64,000 bases of DNA, from assembly GCF_003590875.1 (NCBI RefSeq), contig NZ_QYUN01000002.1:2604001-2668000 (forward strand), given 5' to 3'. The position numbers and the translations under genes were made by a program. Positions 26,369 to 36,604 of the stretch are shown piece by piece; within the stretch, counting starts at the first letter, position 1; each line of letters opens with the position of its first letter. Under the pieces are notes generated by a model, which was given only the letters and a program-made list of their open reading frames with translations, did not search any database and was not told the origin of the DNA. Source of the stretch: Noviherbaspirillum cavernae. Its GTDB lineage: Bacteria; Pseudomonadota; Gammaproteobacteria; Burkholderiales; Burkholderiaceae_D.

Positions 26369-26577
26369 TTGTCTGTTCCGGAAATCAGGCGCACCACATG
26401 CAATTCAGACAAACATGCATCATGCTCCCGATCCTTGCAAGAGCGGGAGCATGGAGCACGTCGAACATGCTGCTGACTTCAGACATTGTGACAGATGCCC
26501 TGCACATCGTTCATCTGCCCGCACAACAACGGTTGAGCCGCCAGCACCCGGACTGCTTCCGAAGAGAATGGTCTCTT
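26369..26577. other. pcaG-pcaB spacer with a stem-loop
   Basis: CATGCTCCCG (26421-26430) and CGGGAGCATG (26444-26453) form a perfect 10-bp stem with a 13-nt loop. There is no T-tract on either strand. Because pcaG and pcaB are transcribed in the same direction, it could attenuate or process the message between dioxygenase and cycloisomerase. Confidence 0.5.
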
Positions 26578-27153
26578 CTATACATCGAAAAACACTGTCT
26601 CGTCGTTTCCGCTGGAATCGCCCTGGATCGCGACATTCCATTCGTACACGCCGTCGCCCGTGCGCTTCGCGATGAGCGTAGCGCGCCGTTCGGCGGGAAC
26701 GAGTTTCAGGATCGGATCGTCGGCATTGCTCGCCTCATCCGCGAAATACACGCGGGTCGCAAGCCGCTTGGTCAGGCCGCGCGCAAACACCGACACCACG
26801 ATGTGCGGCGCCTGCAGCGCGCCACCCGGTCCCGGCACGCGGCCCGGCTTGATGGTGGTGAAGCGGAATCCGCCTTCGGCATCGGTCGAGATGCGGCCGA
26901 AGCCCTTGAAGCCGGCTTCGACGGGCAGCTCGCGCGTGTCGTCCGGATGCGCGTACTTGCCGTGGGCATTGGCTTGCCAGATTTCGATCATGCCGTCCGG
27001 GACAATCTTGCCGTTGCCGTCGAACACGCGTCCCTGCAGCACGATGCGTTCACCAGTCACGCCCTCGCCGACGAGGTTATCGGTATTCAAGCCGTCGAGT
27101 CCGATATGCAGGTAGGGGCCGACGGTCTGCGATGCGGTCATTTGCAGGCTCAT
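26578..27153 (-). CDS. pcaG: Protocatechuate 3,4-dioxygenase, alpha subunit
   Basis: A 191-residue intradiol dioxygenase subunit. It has TASQTVGPYLHIGLDG at the N-terminus, VPDGMIEIWQANAHGKYAHP, FRFTTIKPGRVPG and APHIVVSVFARGL. As in other alpha subunits the iron ligands are not conserved. Iron is held by PcaH. It begins one base after the pcaH stop, indicating coupled synthesis. Confidence 0.95.
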   Translation of the reverse strand: MSLQMTASQTVGPYLHIGLDGLNTDNLVGEGVTGERIVLQGRVFDGNGKIVPDGMIEIWQANAHGKYAHPDDTRELPVEAGFKGFGRISTDAEGGFRFTTIKPGRVPGPGGALQAPHIVVSVFARGLTKRLATRVYFADEASNADDPILKLVPAERRATLIAKRTGDGVYEWNVAIQGDSSGNDETVFFDV

Positions 27154-27154
27154 G

Positions 27155-27859
27155 TTACTTCTCCATTGGCGTGGCGTCGCGTCCGCGCAGCACGATATCG
27201 AAACGGTAGGCGAGCGCGTATTCCGGGCTGGTCTTTTCCCAATCGAAAGAGGAGATCAGCCGGTTGCGCGATTTCTCGTCAGCGGTGCAGTTGAAAATCG
27301 GATCGAACGGCAGCAAGGGATCGCCCGGGAAGTACATCTGCGTCACCAGACGGGTCGCAAAGGCATTGCCGAACAGCGAGAAATGAATATGCGCCGGACG
27401 CCATGCATTGTGATGGTTGCGCCACGGGTAGGCACCGGGCTTGATGGTCAGGAACTCGTAGCGCCCTTCCGAATCGGTCATGGTGCGGCCGTTGCCGGTG
27501 AAGTTCGGATCGAGCGGCGCATCATGCTGATCGTTCTTGTGCAGATACCGGCCGGCGGCATTGGCCTGCCATGCCTCGATCAGCTGATTGCGCACCGGCT
27601 GGCCGTTTTCGTCGAGCACGCGGCCGCTGACGATGATGCGTTCGCCGATCGGTTCGCCGGCGTGATGGTGGGTCAGATCATTGTCACCGAGCTTGACCGT
27701 GTCGTGACCGAACACCGGACCCGTCACCTCGGACAGCGTTTGCGGCAACAGGATCAGTGGCTTGGACGGCGAACGTTTCTGCGTCGACGCATAGGATTCG
27801 CAAAGATATTCCGGTTGGGTGTCCCAGTACGGCCGGCGGTATTGCGCGATTTCCGACAT
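27155..27859 (-). CDS. pcaH: Protocatechuate 3,4-dioxygenase, beta subunit
   Basis: A 234-residue catalytic subunit with the Fe(III)-binding elements. LIEAWQANAAGRYLHKNDQH and YEFLTIKPGAYPWRNHHNAW carry the tyrosine ligands, and RPAHIHFSLFG carries the two His. The N-terminal extension (YRRPYWDTQPEYLCESYAST) is typical of PcaH. ATG 27859 follows GAAGGAGCAAGCA. A MITE lies 36 bases upstream, between pcaF and this gene. Confidence 0.95.
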   Translation of the reverse strand: MSEIAQYRRPYWDTQPEYLCESYASTQKRSPSKPLILLPQTLSEVTGPVFGHDTVKLGDNDLTHHHAGEPIGERIIVSGRVLDENGQPVRNQLIEAWQANAAGRYLHKNDQHDAPLDPNFTGNGRTMTDSEGRYEFLTIKPGAYPWRNHHNAWRPAHIHFSLFGNAFATRLVTQMYFPGDPLLPFDPIFNCTADEKSRNRLISSFDWEKTSPEYALAYRFDIVLRGRDATPMEK

Positions 27860-27893
27860 TGCTTGCTCCTTCAAATATGGTGCTGTGTTTCTT

Positions 27894-28006
27894 AGAGCGT
27901 CTAACAAAATGATTCTGAGGGTGTTGCGCCGCCTTGCCGTACAGTTGTACTGTCTGCGGCGGCGCGTCTACTCAGAACCGCTTCGCTTCATTTTGTTAGA
28001 CGCTCT
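27894..28006. mobile_element. MITE-like palindromic element in the pca operon
   Basis: Perfect 19-bp terminal inverted repeats, AGAGCGTCTAACAAAATGA (27894-27912) and its complement (27988-28006), enclose a further imperfect palindrome (TTCTGAG/CTCAGAA and GCGCCGCC/GGCGGCGC). If the ends are taken as GAGCGTC, the element is 111 bp flanked by TTA on both sides, a 3-bp direct repeat of the TNA type seen with some IS5-group elements. It has no coding capacity. Confidence 0.75.
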
Positions 28007-28117
28007 TATGCTGCGTGCCATGCCGAACGACCATGAAGAACCTCGAACTCCCACGCAACGGCGCGGTTCGAGATTCCTCTCATGCCACCGGCACGACGAT
28101 TCACAATGACCGAGCGA

Positions 28118-29320
28118 TCAAACCCGCTCGATCACCATTGCAATCCCCTGCCCCACGCCGATGCACATGGTGCACAGCGCGTAGCGGCCGCCGGTGCGGT
28201 GCAGCTGGTACATCGCGGTCGTCACCAGACGCGCGCCGCTCATGCCGAGCGGGTGGCCGAGCGCAATCGCGCCGCCGTTCGGATTCACGCGCGGATCGTT
28301 GTCCTGCACGCCCAGCATGCGCAGCACGGCAAGGCCTTGCGCCGCGAATGCCTCGTTCAATTCGATCACGTCCATCTGGTCGATGGTCAGGCCAAGCTGC
28401 TGCAGCAGCTTCTGCGATGCCGGCGCCGGGCCGATGCCCATGACGCGCGGCGCAACGCCTGCGGTCGCCATGCCGACAATGCGGGCGCGCGGCGTCAGGC
28501 CGAAGCGCGACGCCGATGCCTCATCGGCCAGCAGCAAGGCGCATGCGCCGTCGTTCACGCCGGAGGCATTGCCTGCGGTCACCGAGCCATCAGCGCGCAC
28601 CACGCCTTTCAGTTTCGCAAGCGCTTCCATGCTGGTCGCGCGCGGATGCTCGTCCTGCGACACCGTGACCGGATCGCCCTTCTTCTGCGGGATCACGACC
28701 GGCGTGATTTCCTGTGCCAGCGTGCCGTTCTGCTGCGCGGCGGCAGCCTTGTTCTGGCTCGCCACGGCGAATCTGTCCTGGTCTTCGCGGCTGATCTTGT
28801 AGTCGACGGCGACGTTCTCTGCGGTTTCCGGCATGGAATCGACGCCGTACAGCGCCTTCATCTGCGGATTGATGAAACGCCAGCCGATGGTGGTATCGAA
28901 GATGCCGGCGTTGCGCGAGAACGCGCTGTCGGCCTTGCCCATCACGAACGGCGCGCGGGTCATCGACTCGACGCCGCCGGCGATCATCAGGCTCGTTTCG
29001 CCCGACTTGATGGCGCGCGCGGCGGTACCGAGCGCATCCATGCCCGAACCGCACAGGCGGTTGATGGTCGAACCGCCGATTTCCTGCGGCAGACCGGCCA
29101 GCAGCGCGGACATGCGCGCCACGTTGCGGTTGTCTTCGCCGGCCTGGTTGGCGCAGCCGTAAATCACGTCCTGCACCGCGTTCCAATCCACATCGGGATT
29201 GCGCGCCATCAGCGCACGCAGCGGCACCGCGCCGAGGTCGTCGGCCCGCACGTCCTTCAACGCGCCGCCGTAACGGCCGATGGGGGTGCGGATTGCGTCA
29301 CAAATAAAGGCTTGGGTCAT
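28118..29320 (-). CDS. pcaF: 3-oxoadipyl-CoA thiolase
   Basis: A 400-residue thiolase that splits 3-oxoadipyl-CoA into succinyl-CoA and acetyl-CoA. It has the nucleophilic Cys in INRLCGSGMDALGTAARAIK (~90), the loop NEAFAAQGLAVLRMLG, and GGAIALGHPLGMSGARL plus CTMCIGVGQGIAM carrying the catalytic His and second Cys. ATG 29320 follows GGAGATGACC. GRYGGALKDVRADDLGAVPL near the N-terminus is characteristic of PcaF/PaaJ. Confidence 0.93.
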   Translation of the reverse strand: MTQAFICDAIRTPIGRYGGALKDVRADDLGAVPLRALMARNPDVDWNAVQDVIYGCANQAGEDNRNVARMSALLAGLPQEIGGSTINRLCGSGMDALGTAARAIKSGETSLMIAGGVESMTRAPFVMGKADSAFSRNAGIFDTTIGWRFINPQMKALYGVDSMPETAENVAVDYKISREDQDRFAVASQNKAAAAQQNGTLAQEITPVVIPQKKGDPVTVSQDEHPRATSMEALAKLKGVVRADGSVTAGNASGVNDGACALLLADEASASRFGLTPRARIVGMATAGVAPRVMGIGPAPASQKLLQQLGLTIDQMDVIELNEAFAAQGLAVLRMLGVQDNDPRVNPNGGAIALGHPLGMSGARLVTTAMYQLHRTGGRYALCTMCIGVGQGIAMVIERV

Positions 29321-29530
29321 GGTCATCTCCATGAATAAGTTTGGGGTGCAGTTTCAAGTTGAAGCCTTATTGCGTCAACCGTGAATCTTGATAATACCTA
29401 TTGCGTTTCTTGATCAAAGGCGGCCACAGCGAATTCTCAACGAATCCTCCATCGCACGAACCGCGCCGGGATTCATCGTTTCACTCGGAATGATGATGAT
29501 CTCGACGGGCTCATCGACTGACTCAATCGG

Positions 29531-30178
29531 TCAGGACGCCGTCCGATCGATCAAGGGCACGCCGGTAATCGTCTGCAATTCTTCGAACGATATATCGGCA
29601 ATCTTCTCGCGCACGGCCAATCCGTCCGGCGTCACGTCGAGCACTGCCAGATCGGTATAGATGCGGTTCACGCAGCCGACACCCGTCAGCGGATAGCTGC
29701 ATTGCGCCACGACCTTGCTCTCGCCGGTCTTGGTCTGATGCTCCATCATCACGAACACCTGCTTCGCGCCGACCGCCAGGTCCATCGCGCCGCCAACCGC
29801 GGGGATTGCATCCGGCGCACCGGTGTGCCAGTTCGCCAAGTCGCCCGTAGCCGACACCTGGAATGCGCCGAGCACGCAGATGTCCAGATGCCCGCCGCGC
29901 ATCATTGCGAACGAATCGGCGTGGTGGAAATACGCACCGCCCTTCAGCAGCGTGACCGGCTGCTTGCCGGCGTTGATCAGGTCTTCATCTTCCTCGCCGG
30001 GCGCAGGTGCCGGCCCCATGCCGAGCAAGCCGTTCTCGCTGTGCAGGAAGATTTCACGTTCCTTCGGCAGATAGTTGGCGACCATGGTGGGCAGGCCGAT
30101 GCCGAGGTTCACATATGCGCCTTCAGAGATATCCTGCGCCACGCGCGCGGCGATCTGGTCGCGGGTCAAACGTTTCAT
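29531..30178 (-). CDS. pcaJ: 3-oxoadipate CoA-transferase, subunit B
   Basis: A 215-residue CoA-transferase family I beta subunit. SENGLLGMGPAPAPGEEDED holds the glutamate that forms the CoA thioester. VNLGIGLPTMVANYL and GGHLDICVLGAFQVSATGDL are family segments. Its ATG overlaps the pcaI stop. With PcaI it moves CoA from succinyl-CoA to 3-oxoadipate. Confidence 0.94.
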   Translation of the reverse strand: MKRLTRDQIAARVAQDISEGAYVNLGIGLPTMVANYLPKEREIFLHSENGLLGMGPAPAPGEEDEDLINAGKQPVTLLKGGAYFHHADSFAMMRGGHLDICVLGAFQVSATGDLANWHTGAPDAIPAVGGAMDLAVGAKQVFVMMEHQTKTGESKVVAQCSYPLTGVGCVNRIYTDLAVLDVTPDGLAVREKIADISFEELQTITGVPLIDRTAS

Positions 30179-30846
30179 GCCGGCCTCCCTTGCAGTACCA
30201 CGCGCTGAACAAAAATCCCCGGAGTCACGATCGTTTCCGGATCGAGTTCGCCGAGTTCGACGACTTCATTGACTTGCGCAATCGTGCACTTGGCCGCCAT
30301 CGCCATGATGGGACCGAAATTGCGCGCTGTCTTGCGATAGACCAGGTTGCCCCAGCGGTCGCCCTTGTGCGCCTTGATCAGTGCGAAGTCGGCGTGGATC
30401 GGCGACTCCAGCACATAGTTGCGGCCGTTGATCACGCGCGTTTCCTTGCCTTCTGCCAACAGCGTGCCGTAGCCGGTCGGCGTGAAGAAACCGCCGATGC
30501 CCGCGCCTGCGGCACGAATACGCTCGGCCAGGTTGCCTTGCGGCGTCAGTTCCAGCTCGATTTCGCCGGCGCGGAACGCCGCGTCGAAATGATGGGAATC
30601 GACCTGGCGCGGGAACGAGCAGATGATCTTGCGCACCCGCTTCGCCGCGATCAGCGCCGCCAGTCCGGTGTCGCCGTTGCCGGCATTGTTGTTGACGATC
30701 GTCAACTCGCGTGCGCCGTGCGCAATCAGCGCATCGATCAAGGCGGACGGCATGCCGGCGTTGCCGAAGCCGCCGATCATCACGGTCGCGCCGTCGCGGA
30801 TGTCGGATACGGCAGCTTCCAGGGATTCTGAAATTTTATCGATCAC
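30175..30846 (-). CDS. pcaI: 3-oxoadipate CoA-transferase, subunit A
   Basis: A 223-residue alpha subunit with DGATVMIGGFGNAGMPSALI, LTIVNNNAGNGDTGLAALI and GGFFTPTGYGTLLAEGKETR. I start it at the GTG at 30846 because GAGAAGCGAAC precedes it and the length then fits the family. An ATG at 30879 would add 11 residues. It is the first gene of the pca operon and is divergent from pcaR. Confidence 0.92.
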   Translation of the reverse strand: MIDKISESLEAAVSDIRDGATVMIGGFGNAGMPSALIDALIAHGARELTIVNNNAGNGDTGLAALIAAKRVRKIICSFPRQVDSHHFDAAFRAGEIELELTPQGNLAERIRAAGAGIGGFFTPTGYGTLLAEGKETRVINGRNYVLESPIHADFALIKAHKGDRWGNLVYRKTARNFGPIMAMAAKCTIAQVNEVVELGELDPETIVTPGIFVQRVVLQGRPA

Positions 30847-31171
30847 GTTCGCTTCTCTTGTGTATGGAGCTGTTTGCATGTGCAAACCTGCCATGCAGCC
30901 GGAATAACGTCTCCGGCCATCGCATTCGCGGGCTTGCACAACCTGCAACTCGCATCCGGCTCATGTTGACATTGTTCGATTATCGAACTAATGTTTGTTT
31001 ATAGAACACAATTGCAGTGTATCGAGTGCAACAAGCGAGCGTCAAGGCGGTTTTCGCAAATGTGTTCGATGGCCGAACAACTCCGCGCGGCACACAGAAA
31101 GCCTGTTTTCGACGCGCGAAAACCAACACTCACATCAGCCCGGCGGCTTGCCGGCATAAAAGGGAAACAGC
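30847..31171. promoter_or_regulatory. Divergent pcaI-pcaR control region with IclR-type operators
   Basis: A perfect palindrome GTTCGATTATCGAAC (30974-30988) exactly fills the spacer of a rightward promoter candidate, TTGACA (30966-30971) with TAATGT (30989-30994). A second copy GTTCGATGGCCGAAC lies at 31064-31078, and a looser GTTTATAGAAC lies between them. The placement suggests autorepression of pcaR and control of pcaI by the same protein. Confidence 0.65.
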
Positions 31172-32008
31172 ATGCCCAACACCGCAGCCGGCCACGCACC
31201 GGCGGATGCAGCAGCAAAGAAACCGCTCACCATCGCGGAAGAAATCGACGCCCTCACCGATCCCAGCTTCATGACCTCGCTGGCGCGCGGATTGGCCGTG
31301 ATCCGCGCCTTCAGCGACCAGCGCCGCAGCCTCACCATCGCGCAGATCAGCCACCGCACCGGCATTCCGCGCGCGGCCGTGCGCCGCTGCCTGCACACGC
31401 TGAAGCAACTCGGCTACGTCGATTCCGAAGCGAACAATTTCTCGCTCAAGCCCAAGATACTCACGCTCGGCTATTCCTATCTGTCCTCGACGCCGCTCAC
31501 GCTCGCCGCCCAGCCCTATCTCAACAGCATCAGCCGCACGCTCAACGAATCATGCTCGCTGGCCGTGCTCGACGAGGACGAAGTGCTCTACGTGGCCCGC
31601 TCGGCCACTTCGCGCATCATGTCGGTCGCACTCAACACCGGCAGCCGTCTGCCCGCGTACTGCACCTCGCTCGGCCGCGTGCTGCTCGCCTGCCAGCCGG
31701 AGGAGGACCTGGACGCGTACTTCAAGAGAGTCGAACTGAAGGCCTGGACCGACAAGACCGTCGTCTCCGAAAAGGGCCTCAGGGAAATTCTCGGCAGCGC
31801 ACGCAAGAACGGCTACGTGATCCTCGAACAGGAACTCGAAATCGGCTTGCGCAGCATCGCCGTTCCCGTACGCGGCGCATCGGGCAATGTCATCGCGGCG
31901 CTGAACGTCGGCACGCAAGCGGCGCGCGTGAGCCAGCAGAAGATGAAGGACGATATCCTGCCGGTATTGTTGAAGGGGGCGCAGGAGTTGTCGGTGCTGC
32001 TGCCGTAG
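31172..32008 (+). CDS. pcaR: IclR-family regulator of the protocatechuate pathway
   Basis: A 278-residue regulator. The N-terminal winged HTH is LARGLAVIRAFSDQRRSLTI, AQISHRTGIPRAAVRRCLHT, LKQLGYVDSEANNFSLKPKI. The IclR effector domain ends GLRSIAVPVRGASGNVIAAL. It is of the PcaR/PcaU/PobR subgroup and is divergent from pcaI with palindromic sites between. It probably responds to 3-oxoadipate or protocatechuate. Which one cannot be told from sequence. Confidence 0.9.
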   Translation: MPNTAAGHAPADAAAKKPLTIAEEIDALTDPSFMTSLARGLAVIRAFSDQRRSLTIAQISHRTGIPRAAVRRCLHTLKQLGYVDSEANNFSLKPKILTLGYSYLSSTPLTLAAQPYLNSISRTLNESCSLAVLDEDEVLYVARSATSRIMSVALNTGSRLPAYCTSLGRVLLACQPEEDLDAYFKRVELKAWTDKTVVSEKGLREILGSARKNGYVILEQELEIGLRSIAVPVRGASGNVIAALNVGTQAARVSQQKMKDDILPVLLKGAQELSVLLP

Positions 32009-32108
32009 GAGACGTGCGCCGCTCGATCAATTGAACAATCGGGATGCGCGTCCCTGAATATGCGAACATAGTGCCGCAGTGCAACCTTCGCCAACCCAGG
32101 ACACTCCC

Positions 32109-32537
32109 ATGATCGACATCCGCACGGCCACGCTCGCCGACTCCCGCCCCATCGCCGGTCTGATGAACGCACTCGGCTACCCCGACGCCGCCTCCTACAT
32201 CGAACGGCGCATCGTGCAATTGACCGCACACCCCGACGAAGAACTGCTCGTCGCCACAAGGAACGGCGAAGTGGTCGGCGTGATCTCGATCCATTTCATC
32301 CCGCAACTTGCCCTTGCCGGAGATTACTGCCGCATCAGCTACTTCTGCGTCTCCGAAAATGCCCGCAGTGAAGGTGTCGGCGCCGCACTCGAAGCGCGCA
32401 CCGTCGAACTGGCCCGCGAACGCGGCTGCGACAGCATCGAGGTGCACAGCAATTCACGGCGCGAAGATGCCCATCGCTTCTATTACCGGCAGGGATATGT
32501 CGAGTCGCCGAAGTATCTGATTAAGAAGCCGGGCTGA
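32109..32537 (+). CDS. GNAT-family N-acetyltransferase
   Basis: A 142-residue GNAT protein. ISYFCVSENARSEGVGAALE contains the acetyl-CoA-binding R/Q-x-x-G-x-G/A loop (ARSEGVGAAL), and HSNSRREDAHRFYYRQGYVE is the usual C-terminal strand-helix. The substrate is unknown. ATG 32109 is preferred over an in-frame start 30 bases earlier. It stands alone downstream of pcaR. Confidence 0.8.
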   Translation: MIDIRTATLADSRPIAGLMNALGYPDAASYIERRIVQLTAHPDEELLVATRNGEVVGVISIHFIPQLALAGDYCRISYFCVSENARSEGVGAALEARTVELARERGCDSIEVHSNSRREDAHRFYYRQGYVESPKYLIKKPG

Positions 32538-32946
32538 GGCCTTCTCTGCACCTGTTTCTCAAACTGACGAATAGCCGAATAAACACAGCCCCGACCTGCA
32601 CCGCTCTGCCACCACCGGAAACGCCACATCGCAAGAAAAACGCAATGTGCCAATGTCGCTGATCCTGATCACTGGCATCCTTGCAATCGTCATGGGCATG
32701 GCACTCGCCCGTGACGACCTTGCCTTCGTCATATTCTCCACGGTGCTGCATCCGCAATTCAACTCCGCTGTGGCGCTGTCGATCGATCCGCTTACCGCGA
32801 CAATATGCAGAACAGCAGTTTTGATTCAGGTTCACAATATTACGGCTGCCTTGCAATGCGGAAGGAACACTTTGATCACGCTCGCCAGCACAGGCATCAC
32901 TTCCGCTTCAATGTGTTGTTGATCCACTGATGAAAGGCCGTGAAAC
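32538..32946. other. Gene-poor interval before the PPK2 gene
   Basis: Frames are open on both strands (32647-32922 plus begins with a hydrophobic stretch), but none has a convincing ribosome binding site or known motif. I call nothing here. Confidence 0.4.
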
Positions 32947-33756
32947 ATGAAAGCTGCCGAGCGTTTCCGTGCCAGGGGCACGCAGAAAATCAGGGACAAG
33001 GACGCGTCCGATGCACCGCTTGCGACGGGCGACAAGGAGCGGGATGAAAGGCAGGTGATGGAGCTCGCGAAGAAAATCGGCGAGTACCAGGACATTTTCT
33101 ATGCCGAGCATCGGCGCAAGATTCTGATCGTGCTGCAAGGCATGGATACCAGCGGCAAGGACGGCACGATTCGCAAGGTGTTCGGCGAACTGGATCCGCT
33201 CGGCGTGCGCTGCGTTTCATTCAAGGTGCCGACGACGGTCGAGCGCGAGCATGATTTTCTGTGGCGGATTCACAAGGAAGTCCCGGGCCAGGGAGAAATG
33301 GCCATCTTCAATCGCAGTCATTATGAAGACGTGCTGGTACCGGCGGTGCATGGCTTGATCGGCGACAAGGAGCGCAAGCGCCGCTATGCGCAGATTCGCG
33401 ATTTCGAACACATGCTCGCCGAGAATGGCACGGTGCTGCTCAAGTTTTTCCTGCACATCTCCAAGGCCGAACAGAAGAAACGGCTCGAAGCGCGCCTCGC
33501 CAATCCTGACAAGCACTGGAAAGTCGATCCGAACGATCTCGCGGAGCGCCAATACTGGAATGACTACCAGCAGATGTATGACAAAGCCATCCATGAAACC
33601 GATGCCGATCACGCCCCGTGGTACGTGATCCCTGCCGACAGCAAGGACCATCGCAATCTTGCAATCGGGTCAATTGTCGTTGAGACGATGAAAGAGATGA
33701 AGCTGGCATATCCGCCACCGAACGAGGCGTACTTCAAGGTGAAGGTGCCGGACTAA
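32947..33756 (+). CDS. Polyphosphate kinase 2 family protein
   Basis: A 269-residue P-loop kinase of the PPK2 family, which transfers phosphate between polyphosphate and nucleotides. It has Walker A GMDTSGKDGTIRKVF (~65), Walker B NRSHYEDVLVPAVHG (~124) and the lid region LANPDKHWKVDPNDLAERQY. The single-domain length fits class I or III short forms, which mainly phosphorylate AMP or ADP. The exact class cannot be read here. The stop codon lies in the outer arm of the palindromic element that follows. Confidence 0.88.
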   Translation: MKAAERFRARGTQKIRDKDASDAPLATGDKERDERQVMELAKKIGEYQDIFYAEHRRKILIVLQGMDTSGKDGTIRKVFGELDPLGVRCVSFKVPTTVEREHDFLWRIHKEVPGQGEMAIFNRSHYEDVLVPAVHGLIGDKERKRRYAQIRDFEHMLAENGTVLLKFFLHISKAEQKKRLEARLANPDKHWKVDPNDLAERQYWNDYQQMYDKAIHETDADHAPWYVIPADSKDHRNLAIGSIVVETMKEMKLAYPPPNEAYFKVKVPD

Positions 33757-33931
33757 GCAGGTCCGCAAAAGTTTTTGACATGTCGTAGGGTGCGTTCCAC
33801 GCACCGTCTCACCTGGCACGGGCCAATGTCGTCCAGTTGCGAGAGGCGAACGGTGCGTGGGACGCACCCTACGAATTGGCCAGCTAGCGGGGATGAATTC
33901 GATGTCAAAAAACTTTTGCATACCTGCTTAG
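33753..33931. mobile_element. Palindromic element: ~30-bp inverted ends around a REPIN-like core
   Basis: The outer arms are 33753-33781 and 33902-33931. They are inverted copies sharing CTAAGCAGGT, two mismatched bases, GCAAAAGTTTTT and GACAT, with one extra T on the right. Inside, GTAG-GGTGCGT-TCC-ACGCACC begins at 33785 and its mirror ends in CTAC at 33872. The left arm includes the ppk2 stop codon. It could be a MITE carrying a REPIN, and would also act as a terminator. Confidence 0.65.
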
Positions 33932-34394
33932 GTGCTTCGGCGATGCACGCCGTGCGCAGCAATCGTCGGTCTCTCCTGGCCCGGCAGGTTGACGAAGTTC
34001 CCCAAATCGCTATACTCGACCGACGTCATCAACCTTGCGCGCCCCGAAAAAGTGATCAGGCCATTCTCTTCCCGGAATCGCTTCTGTTCTGCCTTGAACA
34101 GGGATCTGTTGCGCCTGTCGGTTTCGCATGACGGCGCGGCCATCAAGCGCGCTTCATCGCACCTTTTTCCTGCGCCGGATGTTCGCCGCGCGCAGACATC
34201 CACCAAAGACCTCGCCTGCCTCTCTTGAGCTCGGCGAGTGCCTGAAGGAGCGGCCGGCGGCCAGCCCTGACACCCACTCTCCGAGCTCTCCCGCTTCACA
34301 TACCAACTGATTCGCCGATGCCTTGCCGCGTCTGGCGAATGCCATTCCATTGACAGTTCTGCCTCCACGCGCGAGGCAGCGGAGACCTATTGCC
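33932..34394. other. Interval between the palindromic element and the Rnk-like gene
   Basis: About 460 bases without a supported gene. A minus-strand frame ending near 33928 contains a protein-like segment (SLFKAEQKRFREENGLITFS, then SVEYSDLGNFVNLPG) but no sensible start or family. It may be a decayed remnant. An imperfect inverted repeat GAGCTCGG...CCGAGCTC spans roughly 34226-34290. Confidence 0.35.
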
Positions 34395-34820
34395 ATGAAA
34401 TTCAAACGTTACCTGACGCAGGACGATGCCACCGTATTGAGTAGACTTGCGGAGCAGCTGATGCGGGTGCGGGATGTGAGATTCAACAGCGGTGAAACGC
34501 TGATCGACATCATTTCGACGTCCATCCTCCTGCCCGAGAACACGCGGAAGAAAAACTTCGTCTCGCTCTATGCCGAAGTCGCTTATACAGGCATCGAACA
34601 CGACGGTGAGCATGCGATGACGATCGTCTGCCCGCAGGATGCGAATCAGGCGCTGGCGCACGTTTCCATCCTTGCGCCGCTGGCACTGGCCTTGATCGGA
34701 CGCGAGGTGGATAGCATGGTGGAAGTGGAACTGCCCTTCAGCCAGGTGCACGTTGTCAAGATACTGGGAGTCAGAAACGCGTCAGCGACATCCATTGCAC
34801 CGGCGCTGCGCCACGGCTGA
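34395..34820 (+). CDS. GreA/GreB C-terminal domain protein, Rnk-like
   Basis: A 141-residue protein made of a short helical N-terminus (MKFKRYLTQDDATVLSRLAE) and a GreA/GreB C-terminal FKBP-like domain (VSLYAEVAYTGIEHDGEHAM, HVSILAPLALALIGREVDSM, VEVELPFSQVHVVKILGV). This is the build of Rnk, the nucleoside diphosphate kinase regulator, which binds RNA polymerase without the coiled coil of GreA. Function in this organism is inferred only. Confidence 0.72.
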   Translation: MKFKRYLTQDDATVLSRLAEQLMRVRDVRFNSGETLIDIISTSILLPENTRKKNFVSLYAEVAYTGIEHDGEHAMTIVCPQDANQALAHVSILAPLALALIGREVDSMVEVELPFSQVHVVKILGVRNASATSIAPALRHG

Positions 34821-34850
34821 CCTTGAGGAGTCGATGAACGCTTCATGCTT

Positions 34851-34891
34851 CTTGCAGGACGCAATCATGCACCGCACATGCGTCCTGCAAG
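34851..34891. terminator. Bidirectional hairpin between convergent rnk-like gene and aspD
   Basis: CTTGCAGGACGCA (34851-34863) and TGCGTCCTGCAAG (34879-34891) form a perfect 13-bp stem with a 15-nt loop between the two converging stops. There is no strong T-tract on either side. Confidence 0.6.
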
Positions 34892-34912
34892 CCGGCCGAC
34901 CAATGCGGCGGC

Positions 34913-36604
<1,692 letters not shown>

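Noticed and set aside
28082-29338. 418-residue plus-strand frame opposite pcaF
   Set aside because: Antisense shadow caused by high GC at third positions. The minus strand encodes an intact thiolase.
32647-32922. 91-residue plus-strand frame with hydrophobic N-terminus
   Set aside because: No ribosome binding site, poor composition after residue 30, and an equally open frame on the other strand.
33928-34368. 146-residue minus-strand frame after the palindromic element
   Set aside because: Only a short internal segment looks protein-like. There is no start signal or family, so it is noted as a possible remnant only.
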